64,000 nucleotides of DNA from positions 1-64,000 of the forward strand of contig JAUSBC010000078.1 in assembly GCA_030652215.1 (NCBI GenBank). The letters run 5' to 3'. This stretch comes from Sideroxyarcus sp. GTDB taxonomy: Bacteria; Pseudomonadota; Gammaproteobacteria; Burkholderiales; Gallionellaceae. The translations under genes were made by a program, and so were the position numbers. This document shows positions 49,743 through 57,638 of the stretch, one piece after another. Positions within the stretch are counted from its first letter, which is position 1. Each line of letters starts with the position of its first letter. The notes beneath the pieces were generated by a model. That model saw only the letters and a list, made by a program, of their open reading frames with translations, had not been told where the DNA came from and did no database searches.

Positions 49743-50339
49743 CTACTTGTACTTACGGATCAACCCCACCAGAACGCCGAATATCTCCAGTGTGCCCTGC
49801 GGGCGAATAACAGGATAGGCCGGATTGGCCGGACGCAGAATGTACTGGCCGCGCTCCTTGTCCAGCGTCTTCAGGGTGAATTCATTGTCCACGATGGCCA
49901 CCACGATGTCGCCAACACTGGCCAGGTTGCGCTTCTCCACCACGGCGATGTCGCCTTCGTGGATGCCCGCGTCGATCATGGAATCGCCTTTTACCGGGAT
50001 CATGGTGGTAGTGGAAGGCTTCTCGATCAACATTTCGTCAATGACGAAATAATCGCCCTGCGTCTCGGTTACCGCGACCGGCATGCCAGCCTGTACGGCC
50101 GACTCGGCAAACGGGCGGGCGAAGAACTGGCGGCTGGGAATCCACATCCCGTCCGGCGTGCGCTCCACGAAACCGGCCTTTTCCAGCCGATCCAGGATGG
50201 CCTTCACCCAGGATTTGGAAGCGATGCCGAACACATCGCACAGTGCGGCATAGGAAGGGATGCTCTTCCAGTCAGCGTAGTAATCCTGCAACTTGGCCAG
50301 GTACTCGGCGTCTCTGGCACTGGGGTCGGAATCGGACAT
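49743..50339 (-). CDS. lexA: LexA-family SOS repressor
   Basis: 198 residues. An N-terminal winged-helix DNA-binding domain (WKSIPSYAALCDVFGIASKS to FVERTPDGMWIPSRQFF) is followed by the cleavage site Ala-Gly in VQAGMPVAV and the Ser-Lys dyad: KGDSMIDAGIHEGD holds the serine and NEFTLKTLDKE the lysine. These support self-cleavage during SOS. GAGGTGAC lies upstream of the ATG at 50339. Two palindromic operators stand 15-53 bases upstream of the start, implying autorepression. A longer start at 50402 would read through those operators. Confidence 0.88.
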   Translation of the reverse strand: MSDSDPSARDAEYLAKLQDYYADWKSIPSYAALCDVFGIASKSWVKAILDRLEKAGFVERTPDGMWIPSRQFFARPFAESAVQAGMPVAVTETQGDYFVIDEMLIEKPSTTTMIPVKGDSMIDAGIHEGDIAVVEKRNLASVGDIVVAIVDNEFTLKTLDKERGQYILRPANPAYPVIRPQGTLEIFGVLVGLIRKYK

Positions 50340-50353
50340 GATGTCACCTCTAC

Positions 50354-50367
50354 AGAACGAACGTTCT
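50354..50367. promoter_or_regulatory. putative LexA operator 1
   Basis: AGAACGAACGTTCT: six-base palindromic arms AGAACG/CGTTCT around AA, about 15 bases upstream of the lexA ATG. The E. coli CTGT...ACAG box is absent; this GAAC-N4-GTTC form is the noncanonical type. Confidence 0.75.
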
Positions 50368-50377
50368 TGCATCCTAA

Positions 50378-50391
50378 AGAACGAGCGTTCT
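50378..50391. promoter_or_regulatory. putative LexA operator 2
   Basis: AGAACGAGCGTTCT, the same arms as operator 1, 24 bases further from the gene (centre to centre). Two sites on nearly the same helix face suggest cooperative binding. Confidence 0.75.
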
Positions 50392-50608
50392 GATGTCAAC
50401 ACTTAAATACGACGGGGCGTCGGCGCGCCCGCAAACCCGCTGCCGCTGCCCATCAGCCCAACTCCCATAACAAACTTCCCCATTCTCCCGCCGCATTATC
50501 AGGCAAACACCGATGGCAGCTTTTGCCCCCGCGCCACATCATCCGCGACGGCCTGTCGGCTATCGAGGCACTGTTGACTTAACCAACCAACCAAAAGGAA
50601 CCCAAGTC

Positions 50609-50908
50609 ATGGACAAGATAATGATCGAAATGCCCCCTGTTAAAAACTGCATGGCAAACGAGTGCGTCTACAACGCCAACAGTTGTTGCCATGCCCGCGC
50701 CATCACCATCGGCGACACCACCCACCCCGCCTGCGACACCTTCCAGGCCGGACAGCAACACACCCACAAGATGGAAATCATGGCCGGCATCGGCGCCTGC
50801 AAAACCTCCATCTGCAAGTTCAACGACGACTTCGAATGCTCGGCAGACAGCGTGCAGGTCGGACTTGTCCACAGCGAAGCCAACTGCATGACCTTCGCCA
50901 TGAGATGA
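50609..50908 (+). CDS. DUF1540-like protein with two cysteine repeats
   Basis: 99 residues, no signal peptide. Nine cysteines, eight of which form two matching sets: Cys14, 19, 27, 42 and Cys64, 69, 77, 93, spaced x4, x7 and x14-15 in each. This looks like a duplicated small metal-binding unit of the DUF1540 type, probably zinc or another soft metal. CCAAAAGGAACC lies before the ATG at 50609, which I prefer over the upstream in-frame start. A terminator follows at 50979. The role is unknown. Confidence 0.78.
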   Translation: MDKIMIEMPPVKNCMANECVYNANSCCHARAITIGDTTHPACDTFQAGQQHTHKMEIMAGIGACKTSICKFNDDFECSADSVQVGLVHSEANCMTFAMR

Positions 50909-50978
50909 CATAAACCAGGGATTCGACGGCGCTGAAACAGCCTGGCATCCCCGTCACTTTCCCCTCCCCAGCAGTCAC

Positions 50979-51008
50979 AAGCCCGGTGCAATGCCGGGCT
51001 TTGGTTTT
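50979..51008 (+). terminator. intrinsic terminator after the DUF1540 gene
   Basis: AAGCCCGG-TGCAAT-GCCGGGCTTTGGTTTT: a seven-base GC stem with a T-rich tail, 70 bases after the stop. Confidence 0.8.
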
Positions 51009-51158
51009 ATGGATCCCTGCACTGCTTCCATCCAGCACGTCTTCGCCCGGGAGACCGCCTCCCGCGAAGAAACTCCCGCTTGACGTCCCCTGCCGGAAAG
51101 CAAAGAATCGCGGCAGCTTGGATCAGGTTTGGTACCCCAACCCACTTGTGGAGAGATC

Positions 51159-52115
51159 ATGAACAGACACTACCTCGCAGTCCTTGGCATGCTGACCGGT
51201 TTATTGGGCGCTGCGGCCCATGCCGCGCCCGGCGAGTACTGGGAAATCACCAACAAGATGGAAATGCCCGGCATGCCTTTCGCCATGCCCGCCACGACGC
51301 AGAAAGTGTGCATTGCAAAGGGCGGCGAAAACAATCCCGAAAAAACCTCCGGCGACAAAAACTGCAAGATGACCGACGTCAAAACCGTCGGTAACAAGAC
51401 CACCTGGAAAGCGCGCTGCGACCATGACGGCGAGGTGATGACCGGCACAGGCGAGCAAACCACAACGCCCGGCGGCTATCAGGGCAAGATTCAGTTTGCC
51501 GGCCGGGAGATGAACATGACCATGGCGTTCAGCGGCAAGCGTGTCGGCGGCAGTTGCGATTCGGAAGAACAGGTCAAGAAAATAAAAGAGCAGGTGTGCG
51601 ACACCTCGCGCTACCACAGCACCGCCGACTGGATTGGCAGCGCCACCCTGATCCTGCAACCGGGCTCGGCCTGCGGCGAGCAGCGCCAACAGCTATGCGA
51701 CATGGTGCGCAAGGACGCGCCCCGCGATGCGCAGGCCTACAGCGCTCTGCAGCAGCACGAGCAGCACAAACTGGGCGGCGTTTCCATTGTCAAGGATTGC
51801 AAGCTGGATATGGCAGCCACGACGAAATCGGTCTGCAAAACGCTGAATGATCATAACTACAGCCAGCTTTCCGCTCACTGCCCGGCTGAAGCCAAAAAGT
51901 TCCGCGAGAATGCACGACGCAGGGAGTGCGAGGGACGCAGCTACACTGCGGAAACGCGCGCTGCGGATCTGAAGAAATGCCTGAGCGGCAAGAGCGACTC
52001 TGAAGACGAGGACAATTCCAGCGAAACGCCCGCACCGCGCAAATCTTCCGGCAGCAATCCGGCAGACGATGCGCTTGAAGCCGCCAAAAAACTGAGAGGC
52101 AAGTTCGGCTTCTAA
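51159..52115 (+). CDS. DUF3617-like exported protein with cysteine-rich extension
   Basis: 318 residues: a signal peptide (1-22), a DUF3617-type domain (PGEYWEITNKMEMPGMPF; VCIAKGGENNPEK; RCDHDGEVMTGTGEQT), and a C-terminal half with several cysteines around CDMVRKDA, CKLDMAATTKSVCK, AHCPAEAKKF and RRRECEGRSY, ending in a Ser/Asp/Pro-rich linker and KLRGKFGF. Longer than the ~170-residue family norm. GAGAGATC precedes the ATG at 51159. It directly precedes the D-Ala-D-Ala peptidase gene, with no gap. The function is unknown. Confidence 0.73.
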   Translation: MNRHYLAVLGMLTGLLGAAAHAAPGEYWEITNKMEMPGMPFAMPATTQKVCIAKGGENNPEKTSGDKNCKMTDVKTVGNKTTWKARCDHDGEVMTGTGEQTTTPGGYQGKIQFAGREMNMTMAFSGKRVGGSCDSEEQVKKIKEQVCDTSRYHSTADWIGSATLILQPGSACGEQRQQLCDMVRKDAPRDAQAYSALQQHEQHKLGGVSIVKDCKLDMAATTKSVCKTLNDHNYSQLSAHCPAEAKKFRENARRRECEGRSYTAETRAADLKKCLSGKSDSEDEDNSSETPAPRKSSGSNPADDALEAAKKLRGKFGF

Positions 52116-52919
52116 GTGCGCAAGCTTCTCTTACTCGGGCTGTGCTTGTTGGCCAACGCGACGTTGGCGGCATCACAGCCCGATCCTTTTCCGCAAGTCG
52201 CCACTGCTTATCTGGTCGAGTTGAACGGCAACGCGATCTGGGCCAGACACCCGGAACAACGCCGCCCCCCCGCCAGCCTGACCAAACTGATGACCGCGCT
52301 GCTGGTTCTGGAACAGGCACAGCCGGATGCCGAAGTCACCGTCAAATCTTCCGCCACGCGCGAGACCGGAAGCCGCCTCGGCCTCAAACCCGGCGAACGC
52401 TTCCGCATGCGAGACCTGCTCGCCGCCGCCATGCTCACTTCCGCCAACGACGCCTGCCATGCGCTGGCCGATCACCTGTCCGGCGATGAATCCACTTTCG
52501 TTTCGCGCATGAACCAAAGGGCAAAAGCGCTGGGCATGCGCAACACGCATTTTACCAATGCCTGCGGCCACGACGCAGCCGGCCACTACTCCACCGCGCA
52601 GGATCTATCCATCCTTGCATACGCCCTGCTCAAGTTTCCGTCGCTGACGGACATCACATCGCGGGTGAATATGCAGATAGCCACGCTGGACGGACGACAG
52701 CGCTACACACTGGAAAACAAGAACGCGCTGATCGGCCGCTACGACGGCGCGCTCGGTCTCAAGACCGGCTTCACCCCCAAGGCCGGGAAATGTCTGGTGG
52801 CCTATGCCGGGCGCGGCACGCACACCGTGTTGCTGATTCTGCTGCACGGCAAGGACCGCTGGTGGGACGCAGTGGACATGCTCGACCTGGCTTTCGACCA
52901 TGCACGCACCACGCCCTGA
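52116..52919 (+). CDS. D-alanyl-D-alanine carboxypeptidase (low-mass PBP)
   Basis: 267 residues starting with a GTG right behind the previous stop. A signal peptide (1-18) is followed by the penicillin-binding motifs SLTK (near 54-57), SAND (near 112) and KTG (in LGLKTGFT, near 216), spaced as in DacA/PbpG-type enzymes. It trims the fifth alanine from peptidoglycan stems or acts as an endopeptidase. The C-terminal membrane-anchor helix of DacA is not seen, so it may be soluble in the periplasm. Its end overlaps the next gene by 20 bases. Confidence 0.9.
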   Translation: MRKLLLLGLCLLANATLAASQPDPFPQVATAYLVELNGNAIWARHPEQRRPPASLTKLMTALLVLEQAQPDAEVTVKSSATRETGSRLGLKPGERFRMRDLLAAAMLTSANDACHALADHLSGDESTFVSRMNQRAKALGMRNTHFTNACGHDAAGHYSTAQDLSILAYALLKFPSLTDITSRVNMQIATLDGRQRYTLENKNALIGRYDGALGLKTGFTPKAGKCLVAYAGRGTHTVLLILLHGKDRWWDAVDMLDLAFDHARTTP

Positions 52920-54270
52920 ATCGCACGTTGCCGTGCTCATGTGGTTGGCGCTGGCCGTCGGCGTCGGCTATGCGAATGTGCTCGGCAGCCCATTCCAGTT
53001 CGACGACTACAACGTCATCGTCAACGAACAGCGGGTACACAGCTGGGCCGGTTGGTTCGCCGCCCTGACCGGCGGCATACGCCCCCTGCTCAAACTCACC
53101 TACACCCTGAACTGGACCATGGACACGGGCGCGGCCGGTTTCCATCTCACCAACCTGCTCATCCACTGGTTCAATGCGTTTCTCGTCTATCGTCTGGCGC
53201 AAGCCTATGCCGGGCAACAATGGCAACGCAACAGCCTGCGCCACGTGCCGCTGCTTACCGCGCTGCTGTTTGCGGTGCATCCCGTCCATACCGAAGCCGT
53301 GAGCTACATCTGCGGCCGCTCCGCCTCGCTCATGACGCTGCTCTACCTTTCCGCACTGCTGAGCTATGTCACCGGCCGCACGCGCGACAGCCGAATCCTT
53401 CTGTATGTCGCCACGCCGCTGCTGTTCGTGCTGGCGCTGGGCGTGAAAGAAACCGCCATGACGCTTCCGCTCGCACTGCTGCTGTGGGAAGCCGGCTGCG
53501 GCGGACGCTGGCAGACTTCCTTCAGACAGCAATGGCCGGTGTGGGCGCTTTCACTCGTCGCCGTCCTGCTCTTCATCTTCAGCAACCGCTACTTCGCCCT
53601 GATGCAGAACAGCGCGGAACTCAACAGCCTGTACGGCAATCTCGCCACCAACCTGTACGGCTTCAGCTATCTGCTGCGGCAATGGGCGCTGCCGCTGTGG
53701 CTGAACATCGACCCGGATCTGCCGCTGCTGCAAGGCCTCACCGGTGCGCTGTTGCCGCTGTGCCTGTTCATCGGACTGTTTGCACTGATGCTGGCCTGCT
53801 GGCGCCGACGCCCGTGGATCAGCTTCGCATTGGCCTGGGCGATGCTGCAATTGATTCCGCTGTATCTGTTTCTGCCGCGACTCGATATCGCCAACGAGCG
53901 CCAACTCTATCTGGCGAGCTGGCCGCTGCTGCTCGCGTTGAGCATCGAACTCGCGCTGCGGCTGAACGGCAAGGTATTCGGTCTGGTCTCAGCCGCGCTC
54001 CTGCTCTCGCTGACCAGCCTCACGGTTTTGCGCAATCAGGTTTATGCAAGCGAGATCAGCCTGTGGCAAGACACCGTGCTGAAATCGCCCGACAAGGCGC
54101 GCACGCACAACAACCTCGGCCACGCCTATCTGCTCGCCGACAGAAATGAAGAAGCGCGGCGCGAATTCGCCACCGCGCTGCAACTCGATCCGCAGTTGTA
54201 TCAGGCGCACTACAACCTGTTGCGGGCGGACGATGAAATTGATAAGGCCGGAGGAACGCTCCGGCCTTGA
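52900..54270 (+). CDS. GT-C-type membrane protein with TPR (TMTC/DUF1736-like)
   Basis: 456 residues with about ten hydrophobic segments. The first loop carries FQFDDYNVIVNEQRV, with the acidic residues used by GT-C enzymes, and HPVHTEAVSYICGRSASLM is the family marker found in TMTC-like O-mannosyltransferases. The C-terminus is a TPR-like unit (ARTHNNLGHAYLLADRNEEARREF). It probably transfers a sugar from a lipid carrier to an exported protein; donor and target are unknown. It overlaps the peptidase gene by 20 bases, so it is translationally coupled to a cell-wall enzyme. Confidence 0.8.
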   Translation: MHAPRPESHVAVLMWLALAVGVGYANVLGSPFQFDDYNVIVNEQRVHSWAGWFAALTGGIRPLLKLTYTLNWTMDTGAAGFHLTNLLIHWFNAFLVYRLAQAYAGQQWQRNSLRHVPLLTALLFAVHPVHTEAVSYICGRSASLMTLLYLSALLSYVTGRTRDSRILLYVATPLLFVLALGVKETAMTLPLALLLWEAGCGGRWQTSFRQQWPVWALSLVAVLLFIFSNRYFALMQNSAELNSLYGNLATNLYGFSYLLRQWALPLWLNIDPDLPLLQGLTGALLPLCLFIGLFALMLACWRRRPWISFALAWAMLQLIPLYLFLPRLDIANERQLYLASWPLLLALSIELALRLNGKVFGLVSAALLLSLTSLTVLRNQVYASEISLWQDTVLKSPDKARTHNNLGHAYLLADRNEEARREFATALQLDPQLYQAHYNLLRADDEIDKAGGTLRP

Positions 54271-54280
54271 ATACTGAAAC

Positions 54281-54580
54281 TTAGCGTGTTTTCAATCGCG
54301 CACGCCAATAGTTCGGACGCTTTCTTTGATGCGCCACTGCGACGATCACAATGGTATCTGATTCAATTGCGTAGAACAGACTGTATGAAAAATGCTTCAA
54401 CACCTTCTTGCGAATACCTGCCCGTGCAGCCTGCGAAGCTAAAGGTAACTCGACTATTTCAGCTACGCCCTTATGCACTGCTGCGATGAACGACAAGCCT
54501 ACACCTGCAGCCTCGCTCTCGTAATACCGCGCGGCCTCCCGAAACTCCTCATCCGCTTCGGGCAAAAACTCGCTCTTCAC
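54281..54580 (-). CDS. RelE/ParE family toxin
   Basis: 99 residues in the ParE fold: FLPEADEEFREAARYYESEAAG near the N-terminus, then GIRKKVLKHFSYSLFYAI and IVIVAVAHQRKRPNYWRARL, which is the C-terminal strand and basic residues typical of ParE toxins. Its ATG overlaps the antitoxin stop by four bases, so the pair is an operon. Whether it targets gyrase (ParE) or the ribosome (RelE) cannot be told; the sequence is more ParE-like. Confidence 0.87.
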   Translation of the reverse strand: MKSEFLPEADEEFREAARYYESEAAGVGLSFIAAVHKGVAEIVELPLASQAARAGIRKKVLKHFSYSLFYAIESDTIVIVAVAHQRKRPNYWRARLKTR

Positions 54581-54807
54581 GACAACTCGAAAATGGCGCG
54601 ACGGAACACTTCATCCGCCGGAATGCCCTGCACACGCCCCGCACGATAGGCATCAAGACGGCGTTCCGCCTCGTCCAGCCACTGACGTTCCAGTTCGGAA
54701 GGCGAAGGCTCGTCCAGACTCAACAACAGCTTGCCTGCCAGCGTTGCCCTGTCTTCGATGTCCAGCGCCATCGTTGCTTTTGCCAGCTCTTCAATATTAG
54801 GGTTCAT
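54577..54807 (-). CDS. addiction-module antitoxin (TIGR02574-like)
   Basis: 76 residues from MNPNIEELAKATMALDIEDR. The middle has ATLAGKLLLSLDEP and ELERQWLDEAERRLDAYRAG, typical of the short antitoxins paired with ParE toxins, and there is no separate DNA-binding domain visible. The in-frame start at 54831 is less likely. A ribosome site AAGGAG is visible before 54807. The antitoxin precedes the toxin, the usual order. Confidence 0.85.
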   Translation of the reverse strand: MNPNIEELAKATMALDIEDRATLAGKLLLSLDEPSPSELERQWLDEAERRLDAYRAGRVQGIPADEVFRRAIFELS

Positions 54808-54891
54808 GTTTGCTCCTTGCTTGCCAACCAAGATGAGAACATTCTAGCATCGTCGCCTGTTTCAATTCGCACATGCCCCATCACCTGCACA

Positions 54892-55014
54892 TCACCAACG
54901 AATAACCGCAATAAGTACGATTACCAGACTGAAGCCCACAAATACTTGTAACACAACTGATTCAGTGAGCAATTTCACTGTCCTGTAAGACCATTTATCC
55001 ATATTGAATTGCAT
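54892..55014 (-). CDS. 40-residue single-pass membrane peptide
   Basis: An open frame of 40 codons, ATG at 55014 and TGA at 54892. The protein starts MQFNMDKWSYRTVKLL and is strongly hydrophobic from about residue 19 to 38 (VVLQVFVGFSLVIVLIAVIRW at the end). GAGGAGGG lies 4-5 bases before the ATG, and CCTCA upstream can pair with TGAGG of that site, forming a hairpin that would cover it. A single-pass peptide next to a toxin-antitoxin pair recalls type I toxins, but nothing proves a toxin. It lies between the ParE-type pair and sodB. Confidence 0.6.
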   Translation of the reverse strand: MQFNMDKWSYRTVKLLTESVVLQVFVGFSLVIVLIAVIRW

Positions 55015-55149
55015 ATTCCCTCCTCAAAAATAACTGAGGGAAAGTATCTATGGCATGGCAGGACAAAAACAGGCTGGAAAATGGCACAAGTCGAACCCAC
55101 TACCTAATTCTTTGCCATTGCTGCGCAATGGATTCATTTCCAGAACTAG

Positions 55150-55205
55150 ATTCCGGCCTGACCGAAGGTCAGCCTGTCCTGAGCCTGACGACGGGCCGGA
55201 ACGAC
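55150..55205. repeat. degenerate palindromic intergenic repeat
   Basis: CCGGCC...GGGCCGG arms enclose smaller complementary parts such as CTGACC/GGTCAG. It lies between the membrane peptide and the sodB terminator and resembles dispersed repeats in other genomes. Only one copy is visible here. Confidence 0.35.
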
Positions 55206-55210
55206 GACGA

Positions 55211-55238
55211 ATAAAAAGCCCGGCACAAGGCCGGGCTT
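55211..55238 (-). terminator. intrinsic terminator of sodB
   Basis: Minus strand: AGCCCGG-CCTTGTG-CCGGGCTTTTTATT. A seven-base GC stem with a T run, 20 bases after the sodB stop. Confidence 0.85.
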
Positions 55239-55258
55239 CTGTGATGCACTGTGACGAC

Positions 55259-55843
55259 TTAAGCGAAGTTCTTCGCCGCAAAATCCCAGTTCACCAGATT
55301 GTTCAGGAAAGTCTCCACGAACTTCGGACGCAGGTTGCGATAGTCGATGTAGTAAGCGTGTTCCCACACATCCACGGTCAGCACCGGTTTGCCTTCGCCG
55401 CTCTTGATCGGCGTGCCGGCCGCGCCGAGGTTCACGATGTCGAGCGAGCCGTCGGCCTTCTTCACCAGCCAGGTCCAGCCGGAGCCGAAGTTGCCCACGG
55501 CGGAGGTCTGGAAGGCTTTCTTGAATTCGTCGAGCGAGCCCCATTTCTTGTTGATCGCGTCGGCCAGCGCACCGGTGGGAGCGCCGCCGCCCTGCGGCTT
55601 CATGCAGCTCCAGAAGAAGGTGTGGTTGGAGACTTGTGCCGCGTTGTTGTAAATGCCGCCGGTGGACTTCTTGATGATGTCTTCCAGGCTGGCGTTCTCG
55701 TATTCCGTGCACTTGATCAGGTTATTCAGGTTCGTCACATAAGCCTGATGATGCTTGGCGTAGTGGTAATCGAACGTCTCGGCGGACATGTGCGGCGCGA
55801 GTGCTTCGCGGGGATAAGGCAGCGGGGGCAATTGGTGTTCCAT
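55259..55843 (-). CDS. sodB: iron superoxide dismutase
   Basis: 194 residues. All four metal ligands are in family context: the histidine in DYHYAKHHQAYV, that in AAQVSNHTFFW, and the aspartate and histidine in DVWEHAYYID. The active-site glutamine region SAVGNFGSGWTWL fits an iron or cambialistic enzyme rather than Mn-SOD. It is cytoplasmic (no signal). It is divergent from lipA across an AT-rich gap. Confidence 0.95.
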   Translation of the reverse strand: MEHQLPPLPYPREALAPHMSAETFDYHYAKHHQAYVTNLNNLIKCTEYENASLEDIIKKSTGGIYNNAAQVSNHTFFWSCMKPQGGGAPTGALADAINKKWGSLDEFKKAFQTSAVGNFGSGWTWLVKKADGSLDIVNLGAAGTPIKSGEGKPVLTVDVWEHAYYIDYRNLRPKFVETFLNNLVNWDFAAKNFA

Positions 55844-56001
55844 GGCAGTCTCCTGATTATTATTGGTAAAAGGGAAATGGCGTAACCATTGGTGCGCACT
55901 ATACCATACCTTTATGGTTGGGTATTATATATCCGTAGATATTACAGGGCTTTCAGCAATTAAAGCAGGCCGTGCATACGGATGTTTTACAATCCTGCTC
56001 C

Positions 56002-56937
56002 ATGAACGACACAAACAAGCAAACCGGTGCGGCCAAAACCGCGCGCAACCCGATCAAGATCGTCCCCCTGCAAGAGCGCCTGCGCAAACCGCAATGGATA
56101 CGCGCCAAACCCGGCAGCGGTGCGGGCTACAACGAGGTGAAGCGTATGCTGCGCGAGCAGCACCTGCACACCGTGTGCGAGGAAGCCTCCTGCCCCAACA
56201 TCGGCGAATGCTTCGGCAAGGGCACGGCCAGCTTCATGATCCTCGGCGACGTGTGCACACGACGCTGCCCATTCTGCGACGTGGCGCACGGCAAACCGCT
56301 GCCGCCCGATGCCGACGAACCGCAAAATCTGGCGCGCTCCATCGGCATCCTCAAGCTCAAATACGTCGTGATCACCAGCGTGGACCGCGACGACCTGCGC
56401 GACGGCGGCGCGCAACATTTCGCGGATTGCCTCACCGCCATCCGCGCATCGTCTCCCGCCACCAAACTGGAGATCCTGGTGCCGGACTTCCGCGGCCGCC
56501 TCGACATCGCGCTGGACGCGCTGGCTGTGAGCCTGCCCGACGTGCTCAACCACAACCTGGAAACCGTGCCGCGCCTGTACTCGCTGGCGCGCCCCGGTGC
56601 CGACTACGCGCATTCGCTCAAGCTGCTCAAAGACTTCAAGGCCCGCTTCCCGCAGGTGATGACCAAATCCGGCCTGATGCTGGGCCTGGGCGAAACCGAC
56701 GAAGAAGTGCTCGAAGTCATGCGCGACCTGCGCGCGCACGATGTCGAAATGCTCACGCTGGGCCAATACCTGCAACCTTCCAACGGCCACCTGCCGGTGC
56801 TGCGCTACGTATCGCCGGAAGACTTCAAAAAGTTCGAGATCGCCGCGAAAGAGATGGGCTTCTCGCATGCCGCGTGTGCGCCGATGGTGCGTTCCAGCTA
56901 TTTCGCCGATGAACAGGCGGAACAGGCAGGGTTGTAA
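56002..56937 (+). CDS. lipA: lipoyl synthase
   Basis: 311 residues from MNDTNKQTG. Radical-SAM enzyme that inserts two sulfurs into octanoyl groups. The auxiliary cluster cysteines [12 protein letters not shown] and the radical-SAM triad CTRRCPFCD are intact, and RSSYF holds the conserved C-terminal serine that ligates the auxiliary cluster. An upstream in-frame start at 55972 has no homology. The last 12 codons and the bases after the stop recur, diverged, at 60449-60509. No lipB is beside it; octanoyl supply must come from elsewhere. Confidence 0.96.
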   Translation: MNDTNKQTGAAKTARNPIKIVPLQERLRKPQWIRAKPGSGAGYNEVKRMLREQHLHTVCEEASCPNIGECFGKGTASFMILGDVCTRRCPFCDVAHGKPLPPDADEPQNLARSIGILKLKYVVITSVDRDDLRDGGAQHFADCLTAIRASSPATKLEILVPDFRGRLDIALDALAVSLPDVLNHNLETVPRLYSLARPGADYAHSLKLLKDFKARFPQVMTKSGLMLGLGETDEEVLEVMRDLRAHDVEMLTLGQYLQPSNGHLPVLRYVSPEDFKKFEIAAKEMGFSHAACAPMVRSSYFADEQAEQAGL

Positions 56938-56949
56938 TTATTGCAACCT

Positions 56950-56969
56950 GTAGGGTGCGCTTGCGCACC
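56950..56969. repeat. half palindrome GTAGGGTGCGCTTGCGCACC
   Basis: A short hairpin-forming element right after lipA. A near copy with the right half complete lies at 60421-60444. It belongs to the GTAGG-ended repeat style of the window. Confidence 0.5.
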
Positions 56970-57100
56970 AATCGGCGTCGGCGCGCAAACACACCCAACT
57001 ACTGACTTCAAACTTCAATTTGCCAATGGCAGGGCGACATAAGAATTATGCGATTGATATAAATACATAATTAGAATTTCATTCGTTCGCTTCAAACTCA

Positions 57101-57126
57101 TAAAAGTAAACAATGCTTTACTTTTA
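57101..57126. promoter_or_regulatory. inverted-repeat operator upstream of the XRE gene
   Basis: TAAAAGTAAA-CAATGC-TTTACTTTTA: a perfect ten-base inverted repeat with a six-base spacer, ending 27 bases before the XRE start. This is the size and position of an autorepression operator for an XRE-type antitoxin. It lies in an AT-rich stretch unlike the rest of the window. Confidence 0.7.
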
Positions 57127-57152
57127 AGTCCTGCAAAACTACACTTCCAAGC

Positions 57153-57638
57153 ATGAATATTTCCACTATTGGCGCAATTATCAAAAAAGAAAGGGAGTCC
57201 TGCGGCTTGACCCAGGGGGCTCTGGCTGAGATATCGCACCTCTCCAGGGTGACGATCGTAAATCTTGAGAACGGCAAGGTTGGCGACATTGGCGCCGTCA
57301 AGCTTTCGGAAATTGCAGAGAATGTCGGAATTTCATTGTTCTCAATGGGGAAGAAAGTGGATTTCATCAAGATGACGCTTGGCAACGTCAACACTAGCTA
57401 CAAGAACACGATGTCCGCATCCGATCTGGAAAAGTTCATGATCAGCGGCAAGATCCAGCCGGGACTAGAGGGGCAAGTGTTGCACTTGCTTGATGAGACG
57501 CCGACCTCCCTAGTCTCTGGCGCCGTCAAGCAAATTGCCGCAAAGAAGAACATCAAGGCCAAGTTGGTCTGGAAGAATCTGGCCAAGGTTGCCGCCGATA
57601 TCAAGTCGCCAAACAAATTCTGGAGCCATGTTGGTTAA
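57153..57638 (+). CDS. XRE-family regulator, probable antitoxin
   Basis: 161 residues. An N-terminal helix-turn-helix (ERESCGLTQGALAEISHLSR, about residues 12-31, with VTIVNLENGKV) is followed by a middle that resembles an antitoxin interaction region and a C-terminal helix NIKAKLVWKNLAKVAADI. The stop overlaps the downstream AbiEii-like gene by 11 bases. Base composition is AT-richer than neighbours, and a perfect inverted repeat precedes it. No strong ribosome site is visible. Confidence 0.78.
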   Translation: MNISTIGAIIKKERESCGLTQGALAEISHLSRVTIVNLENGKVGDIGAVKLSEIAENVGISLFSMGKKVDFIKMTLGNVNTSYKNTMSASDLEKFMISGKIQPGLEGQVLHLLDETPTSLVSGAVKQIAAKKNIKAKLVWKNLAKVAADIKSPNKFWSHVG

